Shown piece by piece: positions 1 to 6,698 of a stretch of 6,698 nt of DNA (positions are counted from its first letter, which is position 1; each line of letters opens with the position of its first letter). The stretch is taken from positions 1-6,698 of the forward strand of contig JAFOXE010000242.1 in the NCBI GenBank assembly GCA_017425765.1. The letters are read 5' to 3'. Under the pieces are notes generated by a model. That model did not search any database. It worked only from the letters and a program-made list of their open reading frames with translations, and had not been told where the DNA came from. This DNA is from Paraprevotella sp. (GTDB lineage: Bacteria; Bacteroidota; Bacteroidia; Bacteroidales; Bacteroidaceae). Made by a program: the position numbers and the translations under genes.

Positions 1-740
1 GTATCAATGTGGATACCAACATCAACACACAAAAGATATATCCTACCAGCCGTTTGGTTTCGTCTTTGATGAATATGCCTGTGCAGCCTAACAAAGCGGT
101 TGTTGGCCGTAATGCCTTTGCACACTCAAGTGGTATTCATCAAGACGGAGTGCTCAAGAATGTGCAAACCTACGAGATTATGAACCCCAAAGATGTGGGA
201 ATCGACGATAATGCAATCGTACTAACCGCACGCAGCGGACGTGCCGCGTTGAAACACCGTTTGAGCGTGTTGGGCGTGGAACTTGAAGGCGAAAGTTTGG
301 ATAAGACCTATCAAGCATTCCTTGAACTTGCTGATAAGAAGAAGGAAGTGAACGACGACGACATTCTTTTATTGGCCGGTGCCGATCGTACATCTTCACG
401 CGCCATTAAGTTGGATTACCTACAGGTGACAACCGGTATGGGTGTGCGCTCAGTGGCTTGCATCGGTCTTGAGATTGCCGGTGAGAAGTTCGAAGCATCA
501 GCCAGCGGAAACGGACCTGTAGATGCCGCTATCTCGGCCTTGAAAAATGTGATCAAGCGTAACATGGTTTTGAAGGAGTTCACCATTCAGGCCATCAGCA
601 AGGGATCGGACGACATGGGTAAGGTGCACATGCAAGTAGAATATGAGGGAGCCGTTTATTACGGATTTGGAGCTAACACAGACATTGTAACCGCTTCGGT
701 AGAGGCATATATAGATTGTATTAACAAGTTCAAGAAGTAA
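1..740 (+). CDS. leuA: 2-isopropylmalate synthase, C-terminal half (5' end outside window)
   Basis: LeuA condenses acetyl-CoA with 2-oxoisovalerate to give 2-isopropylmalate, the committed and leucine-inhibited step of leucine synthesis in the cytoplasm. The reading frame is open to the left edge (first complete codon at position 3), so the GTG at 9 is not a real start. The catalytic barrel with its metal-binding HxH is upstream of the window. What remains starts near the barrel's end with IYPTSRLVS, MPVQPNKAVVG and FAHSSGIHQDGVL, the linker subdomain typical of true LeuA. From about 400 to the stop runs the LeuA dimerisation/allosteric domain, with LDYLQVTTG, SGNGPVDAA and GFGANTDIVTASVEAY. 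About 245 codons are present, roughly half of a normal LeuA of about 500 residues. It is the first visible gene of the operon, 27 bp ahead of leuC. The intact regulatory domain implies leucine feedback inhibition (inferred). Confidence 0.95.
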   Translation, partial: INVDTNINTQKIYPTSRLVSSLMNMPVQPNKAVVGRNAFAHSSGIHQDGVLKNVQTYEIMNPKDVGIDDNAIVLTARSGRAALKHRLSVLGVELEGESLDKTYQAFLELADKKKEVNDDDILLLAGADRTSSRAIKLDYLQVTTGMGVRSVACIGLEIAGEKFEASASGNGPVDAAISALKNVIKRNMVLKEFTIQAISKGSDDMGKVHMQVEYEGAVYYGFGANTDIVTASVEAYIDCINKFKK

Positions 741-767
741 GAACTTATATAATATGTAATAGACATT

Positions 768-2165
768 ATGGCTAATACACTATTTGATAAGATATGGGAC
801 CGCCATGTGGTTCAACAAGTGGAGGACGGTCCTACACAACTTTACATCGACAGACTTTACTGTCATGAAGTGACCAGCCCACAAGCTTTTGCGGGTTTGC
901 GTGCTCGCGGCATCAAGTGCTTCCGTCCGGACCACATTTTCTGTATGCCCGACCACAACACTCCAACGCACGATCAAGATAAACCTATTGAAGACCCTAT
1001 TAGTAAAACACAGGTTGACACCTTGGCCAAGAATGCAGCCGACTTTGGTTTGACTCATTTTGGCATGATGCACCCCAACAATGGTATTATCCATGTGGTA
1101 GGTCCGGAACGAGGACTTTCTTTGCCCGGCATGACTATTGTGTGTGGCGACTCACATACTTCCACTCAGGGTGCTATGGGCGCAGTTGCTTTTGGCATCG
1201 GTACGTCAGAGGTAGAAATGGTGCTGGCTTCGCAATGTATCTTACAGCAAAAGCCCAAATCCATGTGTATTCGTGTAAACGGAACATTGGGCAAGGGAGT
1301 GACTGCAAAAGACGTGGCTCTTTATATTATGAGTAAGGTAACCACTTCCGGAGCCACCGGCTATTTTGTAGAGTATATGGGAAGTGCGGTGAAGAGTTTG
1401 TCCATGGAAGGACGTCTTACCCTATGCAACCTTTCTATTGAAATGGGTGCCCGTGGTGGATTCGTAGCACCGGATGAGGTGACTTTTGAGTACATCAAGG
1501 GTCGTGATTACGCTCCTAAGGGCGAGGATTGGGACAAGGCCGTAGCTTATTGGAGTACACTAAAGAGTGGCGACGACGCCGTGTTCGATAAGGTGGTAGA
1601 ATTCGATGCAGCCGATATAGAACCCATGGTAACTTACGGAACGAATCCGGGTATGGGTATGGGCATTACACAACATATTCCTGCCCTAGACACCGTGCCC
1701 GAGGCCGGACAAGCATCGTATAAGAAGTCGTTAGACTACATGGGTTTTGAAGCAGGACAGAGTTTGTTGGGAACTCCCGTGGACTACGTGTTCTGTGGCT
1801 CATGCACGAATGGTCGTATAGAAGACTTCCGTGCCTTTGCATCTATTGTTAAAGGTCGACGCAAGGCCGAGAACGTAATTTGTTGGTTGGTACCCGGATC
1901 GTGGATGGTAGCCGAGCAGATTAAGTCGGAAGGACTTGATGTTGTGTTTGCCGAGGCAGGCTTCGAGATACGTCAACCCGGATGCTCGGCTTGTTTGGCA
2001 ATGAACGACGACAAGATTCCGTCGGGCAAGTTATCTGTTTCTACTTCAAACCGTAATTTCGAGGGTCGCCAAGGGCCGGGTGCACGCACCATTTTGGCTA
2101 GTCCATTGGTGGCAGCCGCAGCTGCCGTTACCGGTGTAATTACCGACCCACGTATCTTGTTGTAA
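768..2165 (+). CDS. leuC: 3-isopropylmalate dehydratase, large subunit
   Basis: This is the catalytic large subunit of isopropylmalate isomerase, which with LeuD converts 2-isopropylmalate to 3-isopropylmalate by dehydration and rehydration on a [4Fe-4S] cluster. The 465-residue length matches bacterial LeuC (about 466). The N-terminus ([12 protein letters not shown]) is the usual LeuC start and supports ATG 768. Aconitase-superfamily motifs are in order: PDHNTPT (61-67), [20 protein letters not shown] (126-145), [12 protein letters not shown] (343-354) and [10 protein letters not shown] (404-413). Cys346, Cys406 and Cys409 are the expected cluster ligands. The C-terminal [19 protein letters not shown] (428-446) is also diagnostic. 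The AT-rich 27-bp gap after leuA shows no clear Shine-Dalgarno. Because a probable citramalate synthase sits in the same operon, the enzyme probably also isomerises citramalate to 3-methylmalate (inference). No anomalies are seen. Confidence 0.97.
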   Translation: MANTLFDKIWDRHVVQQVEDGPTQLYIDRLYCHEVTSPQAFAGLRARGIKCFRPDHIFCMPDHNTPTHDQDKPIEDPISKTQVDTLAKNAADFGLTHFGMMHPNNGIIHVVGPERGLSLPGMTIVCGDSHTSTQGAMGAVAFGIGTSEVEMVLASQCILQQKPKSMCIRVNGTLGKGVTAKDVALYIMSKVTTSGATGYFVEYMGSAVKSLSMEGRLTLCNLSIEMGARGGFVAPDEVTFEYIKGRDYAPKGEDWDKAVAYWSTLKSGDDAVFDKVVEFDAADIEPMVTYGTNPGMGMGITQHIPALDTVPEAGQASYKKSLDYMGFEAGQSLLGTPVDYVFCGSCTNGRIEDFRAFASIVKGRRKAENVICWLVPGSWMVAEQIKSEGLDVVFAEAGFEIRQPGCSACLAMNDDKIPSGKLSVSTSNRNFEGRQGPGARTILASPLVAAAAAVTGVITDPRILL

Positions 2166-2184
2166 ACATCTTATTTAACCGATA

Positions 2185-2778
2185 ATGAAACAAAAATTCA
2201 ATATAATCACCAGCACTTGTGTTCCGTTGCCTTTGGAGAATGTGGATACAGACCAGATTATCCCGGCACGTTTCCTTAAGGCTACCACCAAGGAGGAGAA
2301 GTTCTTTGGCGAGAATTTGTTTAGAGATTGGCGATACAATGCCGACGGTACTTTGAACAAAGATTTTGTTCTGAACGATCCTACTTATGGAGGTGAGATT
2401 CTAGTGGCCGGTAAAAACTTTGGCAGTGGTTCAAGTCGTGAACATGCAGCATGGGCCATTGCAGGCTACGGATTCCGTGTGGTAATCAGTAGCTTCTTTG
2501 CCGATATCCATAAGAATAATGAACTTAACAACTTTGTGTTGCCTGTGGTGGTTTCAGAAACTTTCCTAGCAGAATTGTTCGATAGCATTAAGGACGACCC
2601 GAAAACTCTTGTTGAGGTGGATGTACCCAACCAGATGGTGACCAATAAAGCTACAGGACGTAGTGAAAAGTTTGAGATCAACGGGTACAAGAAGTATTGT
2701 TTAATGAATGCTTTGGACGACATCGACTTCTTGCTGGAAAACAAAGATAAGATTGAGGCTTGGGAGTCTGAAAACTAA
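2185..2778 (+). CDS. leuD: 3-isopropylmalate dehydratase, small subunit
   Basis: LeuD is the small swivelling subunit of isopropylmalate isomerase and completes the active site of LeuC. The 197-residue length is normal for LeuD of the bacterial leuCD type (about 200). Visible motifs are ENVDTDQIIPARFL (18-31), the substrate-binding loop GKNFGSGSSREHAAWA (76-91) with the SSREH core, VISSFFADIHKNNELNNFVLP (split across 100-120) and the terminal ALDDIDFLL (176-184). The start at 2185 lies 19 bp after the leuC stop and gives the standard N-terminus; no strong ribosome binding site is visible. Being directly downstream of leuC is the usual arrangement for the two subunits, which are needed in equal amounts. 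Like LeuC it probably serves both the leucine branch and the citramalate branch here (inferred). Confidence 0.97.
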   Translation: MKQKFNIITSTCVPLPLENVDTDQIIPARFLKATTKEEKFFGENLFRDWRYNADGTLNKDFVLNDPTYGGEILVAGKNFGSGSSREHAAWAIAGYGFRVVISSFFADIHKNNELNNFVLPVVVSETFLAELFDSIKDDPKTLVEVDVPNQMVTNKATGRSEKFEINGYKKYCLMNALDDIDFLLENKDKIEAWESEN

Positions 2779-2793
2779 TCAAACCGTGCTGCG

Positions 2794-4332
2794 ATGAATC
2801 GGAATGTATGTGTGGAAATCATGGACACTACGCTGCGCGATGGTGAGCAAACCAGCGGTGTTAGCTTTGTGCCTCATGAGAAGTTGATGATAGCCCGCGC
2901 CCTGCTTCAGGACCTTAATGTAGACCGCATAGAGGTGGCATCGGCACGTGTTTCTGACGGCGAAATGGAAGCCGTGAAAAGCATATGCAGATGGGCCGAA
3001 CAAACCGGTAGACTGGAGCGTGTCGAGGTGTTGGGTTTCGTGGACGGGCATACTTCCATCGACTGGATACATGCTTGTGGCGGACGTGTCATGAACCTTC
3101 TATGCAAAGGGTCTTTGCGCCATTGTGTAAGTCAGCTTAAAAAGACACCCGAAGAACACATTGCCGATATTTTGGAGTCGTTGGCTTATGCCGAGCAATT
3201 AGGTATGGAGGTCAACGTCTATTTAGAGGATTGGAGCCGCGGAATCAAGGATTCTCCCGAGTACGTGTTTCAATTGATGGACGCCTTGCAACATACCAGC
3301 ATCAAGCGTTTCATGTTGCCCGATACGCTAGGAATTCTTAATCCTTTGTACTTGGTAAGCTATATGAGGAAAATGACAAAACGTTATCCTCATTTGCACT
3401 TCGACTTCCATGCACACAATGATTACGACCTTGCCATTTCCAATGTGTTGGCGGCAGTGTTGGGCGGTTGTCGAGGAATTCACACCTCGGTCAACGGACT
3501 TGGAGAGCGTGCCGGAAATGCACCTTTAGCCAGTGTACAAGCCATATTGAAAGACCATTTCGAGGCCTACACTCATATAGACGAAAGTCGTTTGAACGAG
3601 GTGAGCCGATTGGTGGAAAGCTATTCCGGAATTGCCATTCCGCCCAATCAACCCATAACAGGCGAAAATGTGTTTACCCAAGTGGCCGGCGTGCATGCTG
3701 ATGGTGATAATAAGGGTAATTTGTATTTTAACGACTTGTTGCCTGAACGTTTTGCCCGTCGTCGCGAATATGCTTTAGGAAAGAATTCCGGTAAGGCCAA
3801 CATTCTAAAGAATTTGGCCGCATTGGGATTGGAACTTACTCCAGAACAGGCCAAGCGTGTCACCGCCCGCATCATAGAGTTGGGTGACAAGAAAGAATTG
3901 GTTACCCCTGAAGATTTGCCATATATCGTGTCCGACGTGCTTAAGCATGATACACCGGAAGAAAAGGTGAAGCTACTGAGCTATGTGGTAACTACCGCCT
4001 ATGGTTTGAAACCGATGGCGAGCGTTCGATTGGAAATCAATGGCGTTTCGTATGAGGAAAATGCCCACGGCGACGGACAATACGACGCTTTCGTACGTGC
4101 CACCCGGCAAATCTACAAAGAGAAATTAGGTCGACAATTCCCCACGTTGACAAACTATACTGTGGGAATTCCTCCAGGCGGAAGAACCGATGCATTGGTA
4201 CAAACCATTATCACTTGGCGATGGAATGAACATACCTATCGTACTCGTGGTTTGGATGCCGACCAGACGGAAGCGGCCATTAAGGCCACCATCAAGGTGT
4301 TGAATCTACTAGAGGATGAGTTTGCCAATTAA
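2794..4332 (+). CDS. cimA: probable (R)-citramalate synthase, Leptospira type (LeuA superfamily)
   Basis: The predicted reaction is pyruvate plus acetyl-CoA to (R)-citramalate, first step of the threonine-independent isoleucine route. The 512-residue protein has a DRE-TIM barrel: DTTLRDGEQ (11-19), HAHNDYDLA (206-214) and NGLGERAGN (234-242), with Asp16, His206, His208 and Asn242 as likely metal ligands. Compared with Leptospira CimA as remembered, it shares VEIxSARVS (47-53), LGFVDG (80-85), NVYLEDWS (141-148), the TQxAGVHADGDxKGNLY block (295-311) and IPPGGRTDALV (459-469). Leu80, Phe82, Leu103 and Tyr143 align with that enzyme's hydrophobic pyruvate pocket. The C-terminal LeuA-type allosteric domain (about 393-509) retains Tyr430, Asp431, Thr465 and Gln491, matching the isoleucine site. 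Start 2794, 15 bp after leuD, gives a family-like N-terminus; Met10 would cut into the first strand. A second isopropylmalate synthase remains the alternative; databases often label such genes leuA. Confidence 0.82.
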   Translation: MNRNVCVEIMDTTLRDGEQTSGVSFVPHEKLMIARALLQDLNVDRIEVASARVSDGEMEAVKSICRWAEQTGRLERVEVLGFVDGHTSIDWIHACGGRVMNLLCKGSLRHCVSQLKKTPEEHIADILESLAYAEQLGMEVNVYLEDWSRGIKDSPEYVFQLMDALQHTSIKRFMLPDTLGILNPLYLVSYMRKMTKRYPHLHFDFHAHNDYDLAISNVLAAVLGGCRGIHTSVNGLGERAGNAPLASVQAILKDHFEAYTHIDESRLNEVSRLVESYSGIAIPPNQPITGENVFTQVAGVHADGDNKGNLYFNDLLPERFARRREYALGKNSGKANILKNLAALGLELTPEQAKRVTARIIELGDKKELVTPEDLPYIVSDVLKHDTPEEKVKLLSYVVTTAYGLKPMASVRLEINGVSYEENAHGDGQYDAFVRATRQIYKEKLGRQFPTLTNYTVGIPPGGRTDALVQTIITWRWNEHTYRTRGLDADQTEAAIKATIKVLNLLEDEFAN

Positions 4333-4423
4333 TCGCAGAAAGGAAACAAGTTTTCGAAAAAACACTTTCAAGATTATAGAGTATATAGATTTTACAGAAC
4401 AACAAAATAAAAGATAAAGAGCT
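4333..4423 (+). other. AT-rich spacer before leuB, possible internal regulatory site
   Basis: This is the only sizeable gap inside the operon, and it is markedly A-rich compared with the genes around it. It contains a perfect 10-bp palindrome, TTTTCGAAAA (4351-4360), and TAGATTTT (4386-4393), one base off the Bacteroidota -7 motif TAnnTTTG. The best -33-like element, TTTC at 4366-4369, is only 16 bp away, shorter than usual, so a promoter is weakly supported. No terminator-like hairpin with a T-run is seen, so read-through from cimA into leuB is expected. It may simply be a long AT-rich leader that aids leuB translation. Confidence 0.25.
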
Positions 4424-5485
4424 ATGAATTTCAAAATTGCCGTGTTGCCGGGCGATGGTATCGGACCGGAAATATCCGAACAAGGAGTAAATGTGATGAC
4501 TGCCGTATGTGAGAAGTTCGGTCACAACGTGGAATACAAATATGCTATCTGTGGAGCAGATGCCATTGATAAAGTAGGTGATCCGTTTCCGGAAGAAACC
4601 TATCAAGCTTGTATGGAAGCCGACGCTGTTTTGTTCTCGGCTGTAGGTGATCCTAAGTTCGACAACAACCCCACTGCAACTGTTCGTCCTGAGCAAGGCT
4701 TGTTGGCTATGCGCAAAAAGTTAGGCTTGTTTGCTAACATCCGTCCGGTGGAAACCTTCGACTGCTTGATTCATAAATCACCGTTGAAGGATGAACTGGT
4801 GCGCGGTGCAGATTTCATCTGTATTCGTGAGTTGACCGGTGGAATGTACTTCGGAGAGAAATACCAAGACAATGAGAAGGCCTACGACACCAACGCCTAT
4901 ACTCGTCCGGAAATTGAACGTATCCTTAAGGTGGGCTTCGAGTATGCTATGCGTCGCCGTCGCCGTTTGACGGTAGTGGACAAGGCCAACGTATTGGCGT
5001 CAAGTCGTTTGTGGCGTCAGATTGCCAAGGAGATGGCACCGCTATACCCAGAGGTAGAAACCGACTACATGTATGTGGACAATGCCGCTATGCGTATGAT
5101 TCAAGATCCTAAGTACTTCGACGTAATGGTTACTGAAAACACATTTGGTGATATCCTTACCGACGAGGGTTCTTGCATTACCGGCTCTATGGGCTTGTTG
5201 CCTTCGGCATCTACCGGCGAACATACCCCTGTATTTGAACCGATACACGGCTCATGGCCTCAGGCTAAGGGCTTGAACATAGCCAACCCATTGGCTCAAA
5301 TCTTGTCAGTGGCGATGTTGTTTGAATACTTCGGACTTAAGGAAGAGGGTGCTTTGATTCGTAAAGCAGTGAACGCTTCGTTGGACGAGGGCGTGCGCAC
5401 ACCTGAAATTCAGGTGGAAGGCGGTGCTAAGTATGGCACTCGCGAGGTGGGCGAGTGGATAGTAGACTACATCCGCAAGGCATAA
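4424..5485 (+). CDS. leuB: 3-isopropylmalate dehydrogenase
   Basis: LeuB oxidatively decarboxylates 3-isopropylmalate to 2-oxoisocaproate; 353 residues is a normal bacterial length. It shows the beta-decarboxylating dehydrogenase fold: [10 protein letters not shown] (8-17), substrate arginines Arg97 and Arg107 around [21 protein letters not shown] (134-145) with Arg135 and Tyr142, VDKANVL (185-191) with Lys187, and the signature [20 protein letters not shown] (239-258). Asp219, Asp243 and Asp247 are the expected metal ligands. The cofactor loop reads [15 protein letters not shown] (275-289), where many homologues have HGSAPDIAGK. Gln280 therefore stands at the Asp that normally binds the NAD adenosine ribose. 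The start follows an AT-rich leader without a strong Shine-Dalgarno. It is the last gene of the operon, 42 bp ahead of the terminator stem. With a citramalate synthase upstream, it probably also oxidises 3-methylmalate to 2-oxobutanoate (inferred). Confidence 0.96.
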   Translation: MNFKIAVLPGDGIGPEISEQGVNVMTAVCEKFGHNVEYKYAICGADAIDKVGDPFPEETYQACMEADAVLFSAVGDPKFDNNPTATVRPEQGLLAMRKKLGLFANIRPVETFDCLIHKSPLKDELVRGADFICIRELTGGMYFGEKYQDNEKAYDTNAYTRPEIERILKVGFEYAMRRRRRLTVVDKANVLASSRLWRQIAKEMAPLYPEVETDYMYVDNAAMRMIQDPKYFDVMVTENTFGDILTDEGSCITGSMGLLPSASTGEHTPVFEPIHGSWPQAKGLNIANPLAQILSVAMLFEYFGLKEEGALIRKAVNASLDEGVRTPEIQVEGGAKYGTREVGEWIVDYIRKA

Positions 5486-5527
5486 GTGTAGCAAAGGTTC
5501 CTGCATCGTAGGGAACTCAAGATAACG

Positions 5528-5583
5528 AAACCAATCATCCGGGTTGAGGCTTGTAGGCTTTCTCTCTGGATGATTGGTTTTTT
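5528..5583 (+). terminator. Rho-independent terminator of the leu operon
   Basis: A perfect 13-bp inverted repeat pairs AAACCAATCATCC (5528-5540) with GGATGATTGGTTT (5568-5580). It is followed at once by further T, giving six consecutive T residues at 5578-5583. The loop of 27 nt is longer than usual but the stem is long and perfect. It lies 42 bp after the leuB stop and faces the operon's direction. On the other strand only a three-T run follows the stem, so it is probably one-directional. It separates the operon from the downstream TPR gene. Confidence 0.85.
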
Positions 5584-5619
5584 CGTATCCTTTAATCAAC
5601 ACGTATTCTGTGCCTGAAA

Positions 5620-5723
5620 CACATCGTGGTGTCGTTACATCGGGGCGAGCGTGTACCGGGCCCTTACACCATGGTGTGAGGATAGGTGACACCATGGTGT
5701 GTTTTCGGCCGTCACCAGCGGTG
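5620..5723. repeat. array of CACC-GGTG palindromes at about 23-bp spacing
   Basis: Two identical perfect 12-bp palindromes, ACACCATGGTGT, lie at 5666-5677 and 5689-5700, exactly 23 bp apart. A third, interrupted copy CACCAGCGGTG starts another 23 bp on (5713-5723). Upstream, CACATCGTGGTGT (5620-5632) is an imperfect copy, and the GTGT at 5651-5654 falls 23 bp before the matching GTGT of the first perfect copy, hinting at a decayed unit. Only the 10 to 14 bp core is conserved; the sequence between cores differs. The array ends 40 bp upstream of the -33 element of the next gene's promoter. It could be a cooperative dimer-binding operator or a dispersed intergenic repeat; the sequence does not decide. 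Confidence 0.7.
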
Positions 5724-5741
5724 CGTCAGATGTAGGCCGCG

Positions 5742-5756
5742 AACATAAAAAATGTT
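5742..5756. repeat. short A/T-rich inverted repeat upstream of the TPR-gene promoter
   Basis: AACAT (5742-5746) and ATGTT (5752-5756) form a 5-bp inverted repeat around five A residues. It sits 6 bp upstream of the proposed -33 element. It could be a small operator or simply part of an A-tract that helps polymerase binding. Such a short match can occur by chance. Confidence 0.25.
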
Positions 5757-5762
5757 ATTCAC

Positions 5763-5793
5763 TTCGCGACTTCAAGCAGATTCTCTACCTTTG
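5763..5793 (+). promoter_or_regulatory. Bacteroidota-type promoter for the TPR gene
   Basis: TACCTTTG at 5786-5793 is an exact match to the Bacteroidota -7 consensus TAnnTTTG. TTCG at 5763-5766, one base off the TTTG of the -33 element, lies 19 bp upstream, a normal distance. Transcription should begin about 5798-5802. This rules out the in-frame ATG at 5752, which is upstream of the -7 box. It leaves a leader of about 36 nt before ATG 5836. Confidence 0.72.
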
Positions 5794-5835
5794 CATCTAC
5801 ACAGCATGAACAAAACCGAAAAAGATTCAAGAACA

Positions 5836-6666
5836 ATGAGCCTGAAAAAGACCTTACTTTTCTTGGTATATGCAGCGTTGGGTACACCCTTGTGTGCACA
5901 AAGCTATAAGGAGTATGTGCAACAAGCCTTCGAGGCCTTGGCAAATGATAGTTTGCAGCGCGCCGAGGTGCTGTTAAAGAATGCACTGAAATATAGCCCC
6001 GCAGAGAAGTCGAATGCACTTTTGTTCGACTACTTAGGGCAGATACAAGAGCGACAAGGAAGGGTAGACGAGGCGTTGCAGTCGTACACGATGGGCATTA
6101 ACTTGTCCCCACATACGATGGGCATTCTTTTGAACCGGGCCTCGCTGCATTTGCAACAAGGTCGTGAGGAGAAGGCCTTGACCGACTATTCGCGTGTGTT
6201 GGACTTGCAGCCCGAGCATCGTGAGGCACTCTTCTTTCGTGCCTATATCTATCGTAAGCAACGACTCAATAAGCAGGCTCGTGCCGACTATGATGCGTTG
6301 TTGTGCTTAGACCCCACGCACGAACAAGCACTTATTGGCTTGGCGTTGCTTAACGAACAAGACAATCGACCTACAGAAGCTATGAACCTCATTACGAAGG
6401 TGGTGAACTTATATCCTAATCATGCTACGCCCTACGTGGTAAGGGCAACGATGGAGCAAGATCGCAAGCAATATGAAGCGGCACGTCTTGATTTTGACAA
6501 GGCTATAGAGCTTGAACCTGAAAATGCAGAGCATTATATGTCGCGTGCCCACTTTTTTGTAATGATAAAGGAAAAGAAGTTGGCCCGTAAGGATTTGGAT
6601 AGCGCACTTAAGTTGGGCGCGGATGCCCACATTGTGGCATCGCTGTTGCATGAGCTATCCCAATAG
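5836..6666 (+). CDS. exported tetratricopeptide-repeat protein, function unknown
   Basis: The product of 276 residues is almost entirely tetratricopeptide repeats, helical hairpins that serve as protein-binding scaffolds. The N-terminus (MSLKKT, then hydrophobic LLFLVYAALG) is a signal peptide with probable signal peptidase I cleavage after LCA (21|22); the Cys at 20 lacks a good lipobox, so a lipoprotein is unlikely. About seven repeats follow, near 27-55, 62-92, 96-126, 130-160, 164-194, 198-228 and 232-262, many ending in the typical L-x-P (NLSP, DLQP, CLDP, ELEP). No catalytic domain is present. The longer reading frame from ATG 5752 is rejected because the promoter lies inside it and because 28 extra residues would precede the signal peptide; ATG 5806 would leave almost no leader. 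A periplasmic or outer-membrane-associated scaffold role is likely, with unknown partner. Its own promoter and the upstream terminator separate it from leucine synthesis. Confidence 0.85.
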   Translation: MSLKKTLLFLVYAALGTPLCAQSYKEYVQQAFEALANDSLQRAEVLLKNALKYSPAEKSNALLFDYLGQIQERQGRVDEALQSYTMGINLSPHTMGILLNRASLHLQQGREEKALTDYSRVLDLQPEHREALFFRAYIYRKQRLNKQARADYDALLCLDPTHEQALIGLALLNEQDNRPTEAMNLITKVVNLYPNHATPYVVRATMEQDRKQYEAARLDFDKAIELEPENAEHYMSRAHFFVMIKEKKLARKDLDSALKLGADAHIVASLLHELSQ

Positions 6667-6674
6667 GACAAACC

Positions 6675-6682
6675 TACGTTTG
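6675..6682 (+). promoter_or_regulatory. possible -7 element for a gene beyond the window
   Basis: TACGTTTG matches the TAnnTTTG consensus just after the TPR stop codon. No convincing -33 element is seen at 19 to 21 bp upstream, and the bases overlap a weak 5-bp hairpin (CAAAC at 6669-6673, GTTTG at 6678-6682). With the following gene out of view, this is only a candidate. Confidence 0.2.
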
Positions 6683-6698
6683 GAAATAGTTTTTGGTA

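Noticed and set aside
1142..1336. Plus-strand frame inside leuC that could suggest a frameshift or nested gene
   Set aside because: LeuC is continuous and complete across this stretch with all motifs in frame, so this is an out-of-frame shadow.
2794..4332. Homocitrate synthase as the identity of the second synthase
   Set aside because: The pocket and the long C-terminal LeuA-type allosteric domain fit citramalate synthase, and no lysine or nitrogen-fixation genes are nearby.
4292..4696. Minus-strand open frame of 134 codons across the cimA-leuB junction
   Set aside because: It overlaps the end of cimA and the conserved leuB start in antisense, and the product resembles no known family.
5546..5564. 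Possible inner hairpin in the terminator loop from the repeated AGGCTT
   Set aside because: The two copies are direct, not inverted, so they cannot pair with each other to form a stem.
5306..5695. Minus-strand open frame of 129 codons spanning the end of leuB, the terminator and the palindrome array
   Set aside because: It runs antisense through the leuB C-terminus and through the terminator hairpin, its product has no recognisable domain, and it is best explained as a chance frame.
5584..5751. CRISPR array or small RNA gene in the intergenic region
   Set aside because: The repeat cores are only 10 to 14 bp with spacers near 11 bp, far too short for CRISPR, and no promoter plus terminator pair encloses an independent transcript.
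1..6698. Mobile element, tRNA or phage signature
   Set aside because: No transposase or integrase motif, terminal repeat or tRNA-like fold was seen, and the genes are ordinary chromosomal biosynthesis genes with uniform composition.

Overview
The window looks like chromosomal DNA from a member of the Bacteroidota, most plausibly the Prevotella/Bacteroides group. The leucine-pathway proteins have the family features remembered for that group. Start codons are mostly preceded by A/T-rich sequence rather than a clear Shine-Dalgarno. The one convincing promoter has the Bacteroidota -7 motif TAnnTTTG. The genus cannot be fixed from sequence reading alone.

Positions 1-5485 hold a tightly packed, same-strand branched-chain amino acid operon in the order leuA (3' part only), leuC, leuD, a second synthase of the LeuA superfamily, and leuB. 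Gaps between genes are 27, 19, 15 and 91 bp. LeuA, LeuCD and LeuB together convert 2-oxoisovalerate to 2-oxoisocaproate, the leucine precursor. The second synthase closely resembles the Leptospira-type (R)-citramalate synthase (CimA), not a duplicate isopropylmalate synthase. If so, the same LeuCD and LeuB also turn citramalate into 2-oxobutanoate, so the operon would supply both leucine and a threonine-independent route to isoleucine. Both synthases keep a C-terminal allosteric domain, which suggests separate end-product control of each branch.

A strong intrinsic terminator (5528-5583) ends the operon. The next 320 bp or so up to the following gene (5486-5835) hold this terminator, an array of CACC...GGTG palindromes at about 23-bp spacing (two of them identical 12-bp palindromes), a small A/T-rich inverted repeat and a good Bacteroidota promoter. 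The promoter drives a separate transcription unit (5836-6666) encoding an exported protein of about seven tetratricopeptide repeats. The window ends 32 bp after that gene.

Most of the window is conventional biosynthesis. The points worth a second look are the palindrome array, the citramalate synthase identity, and an Asp-to-Gln change at the expected NAD-specificity position of LeuB.
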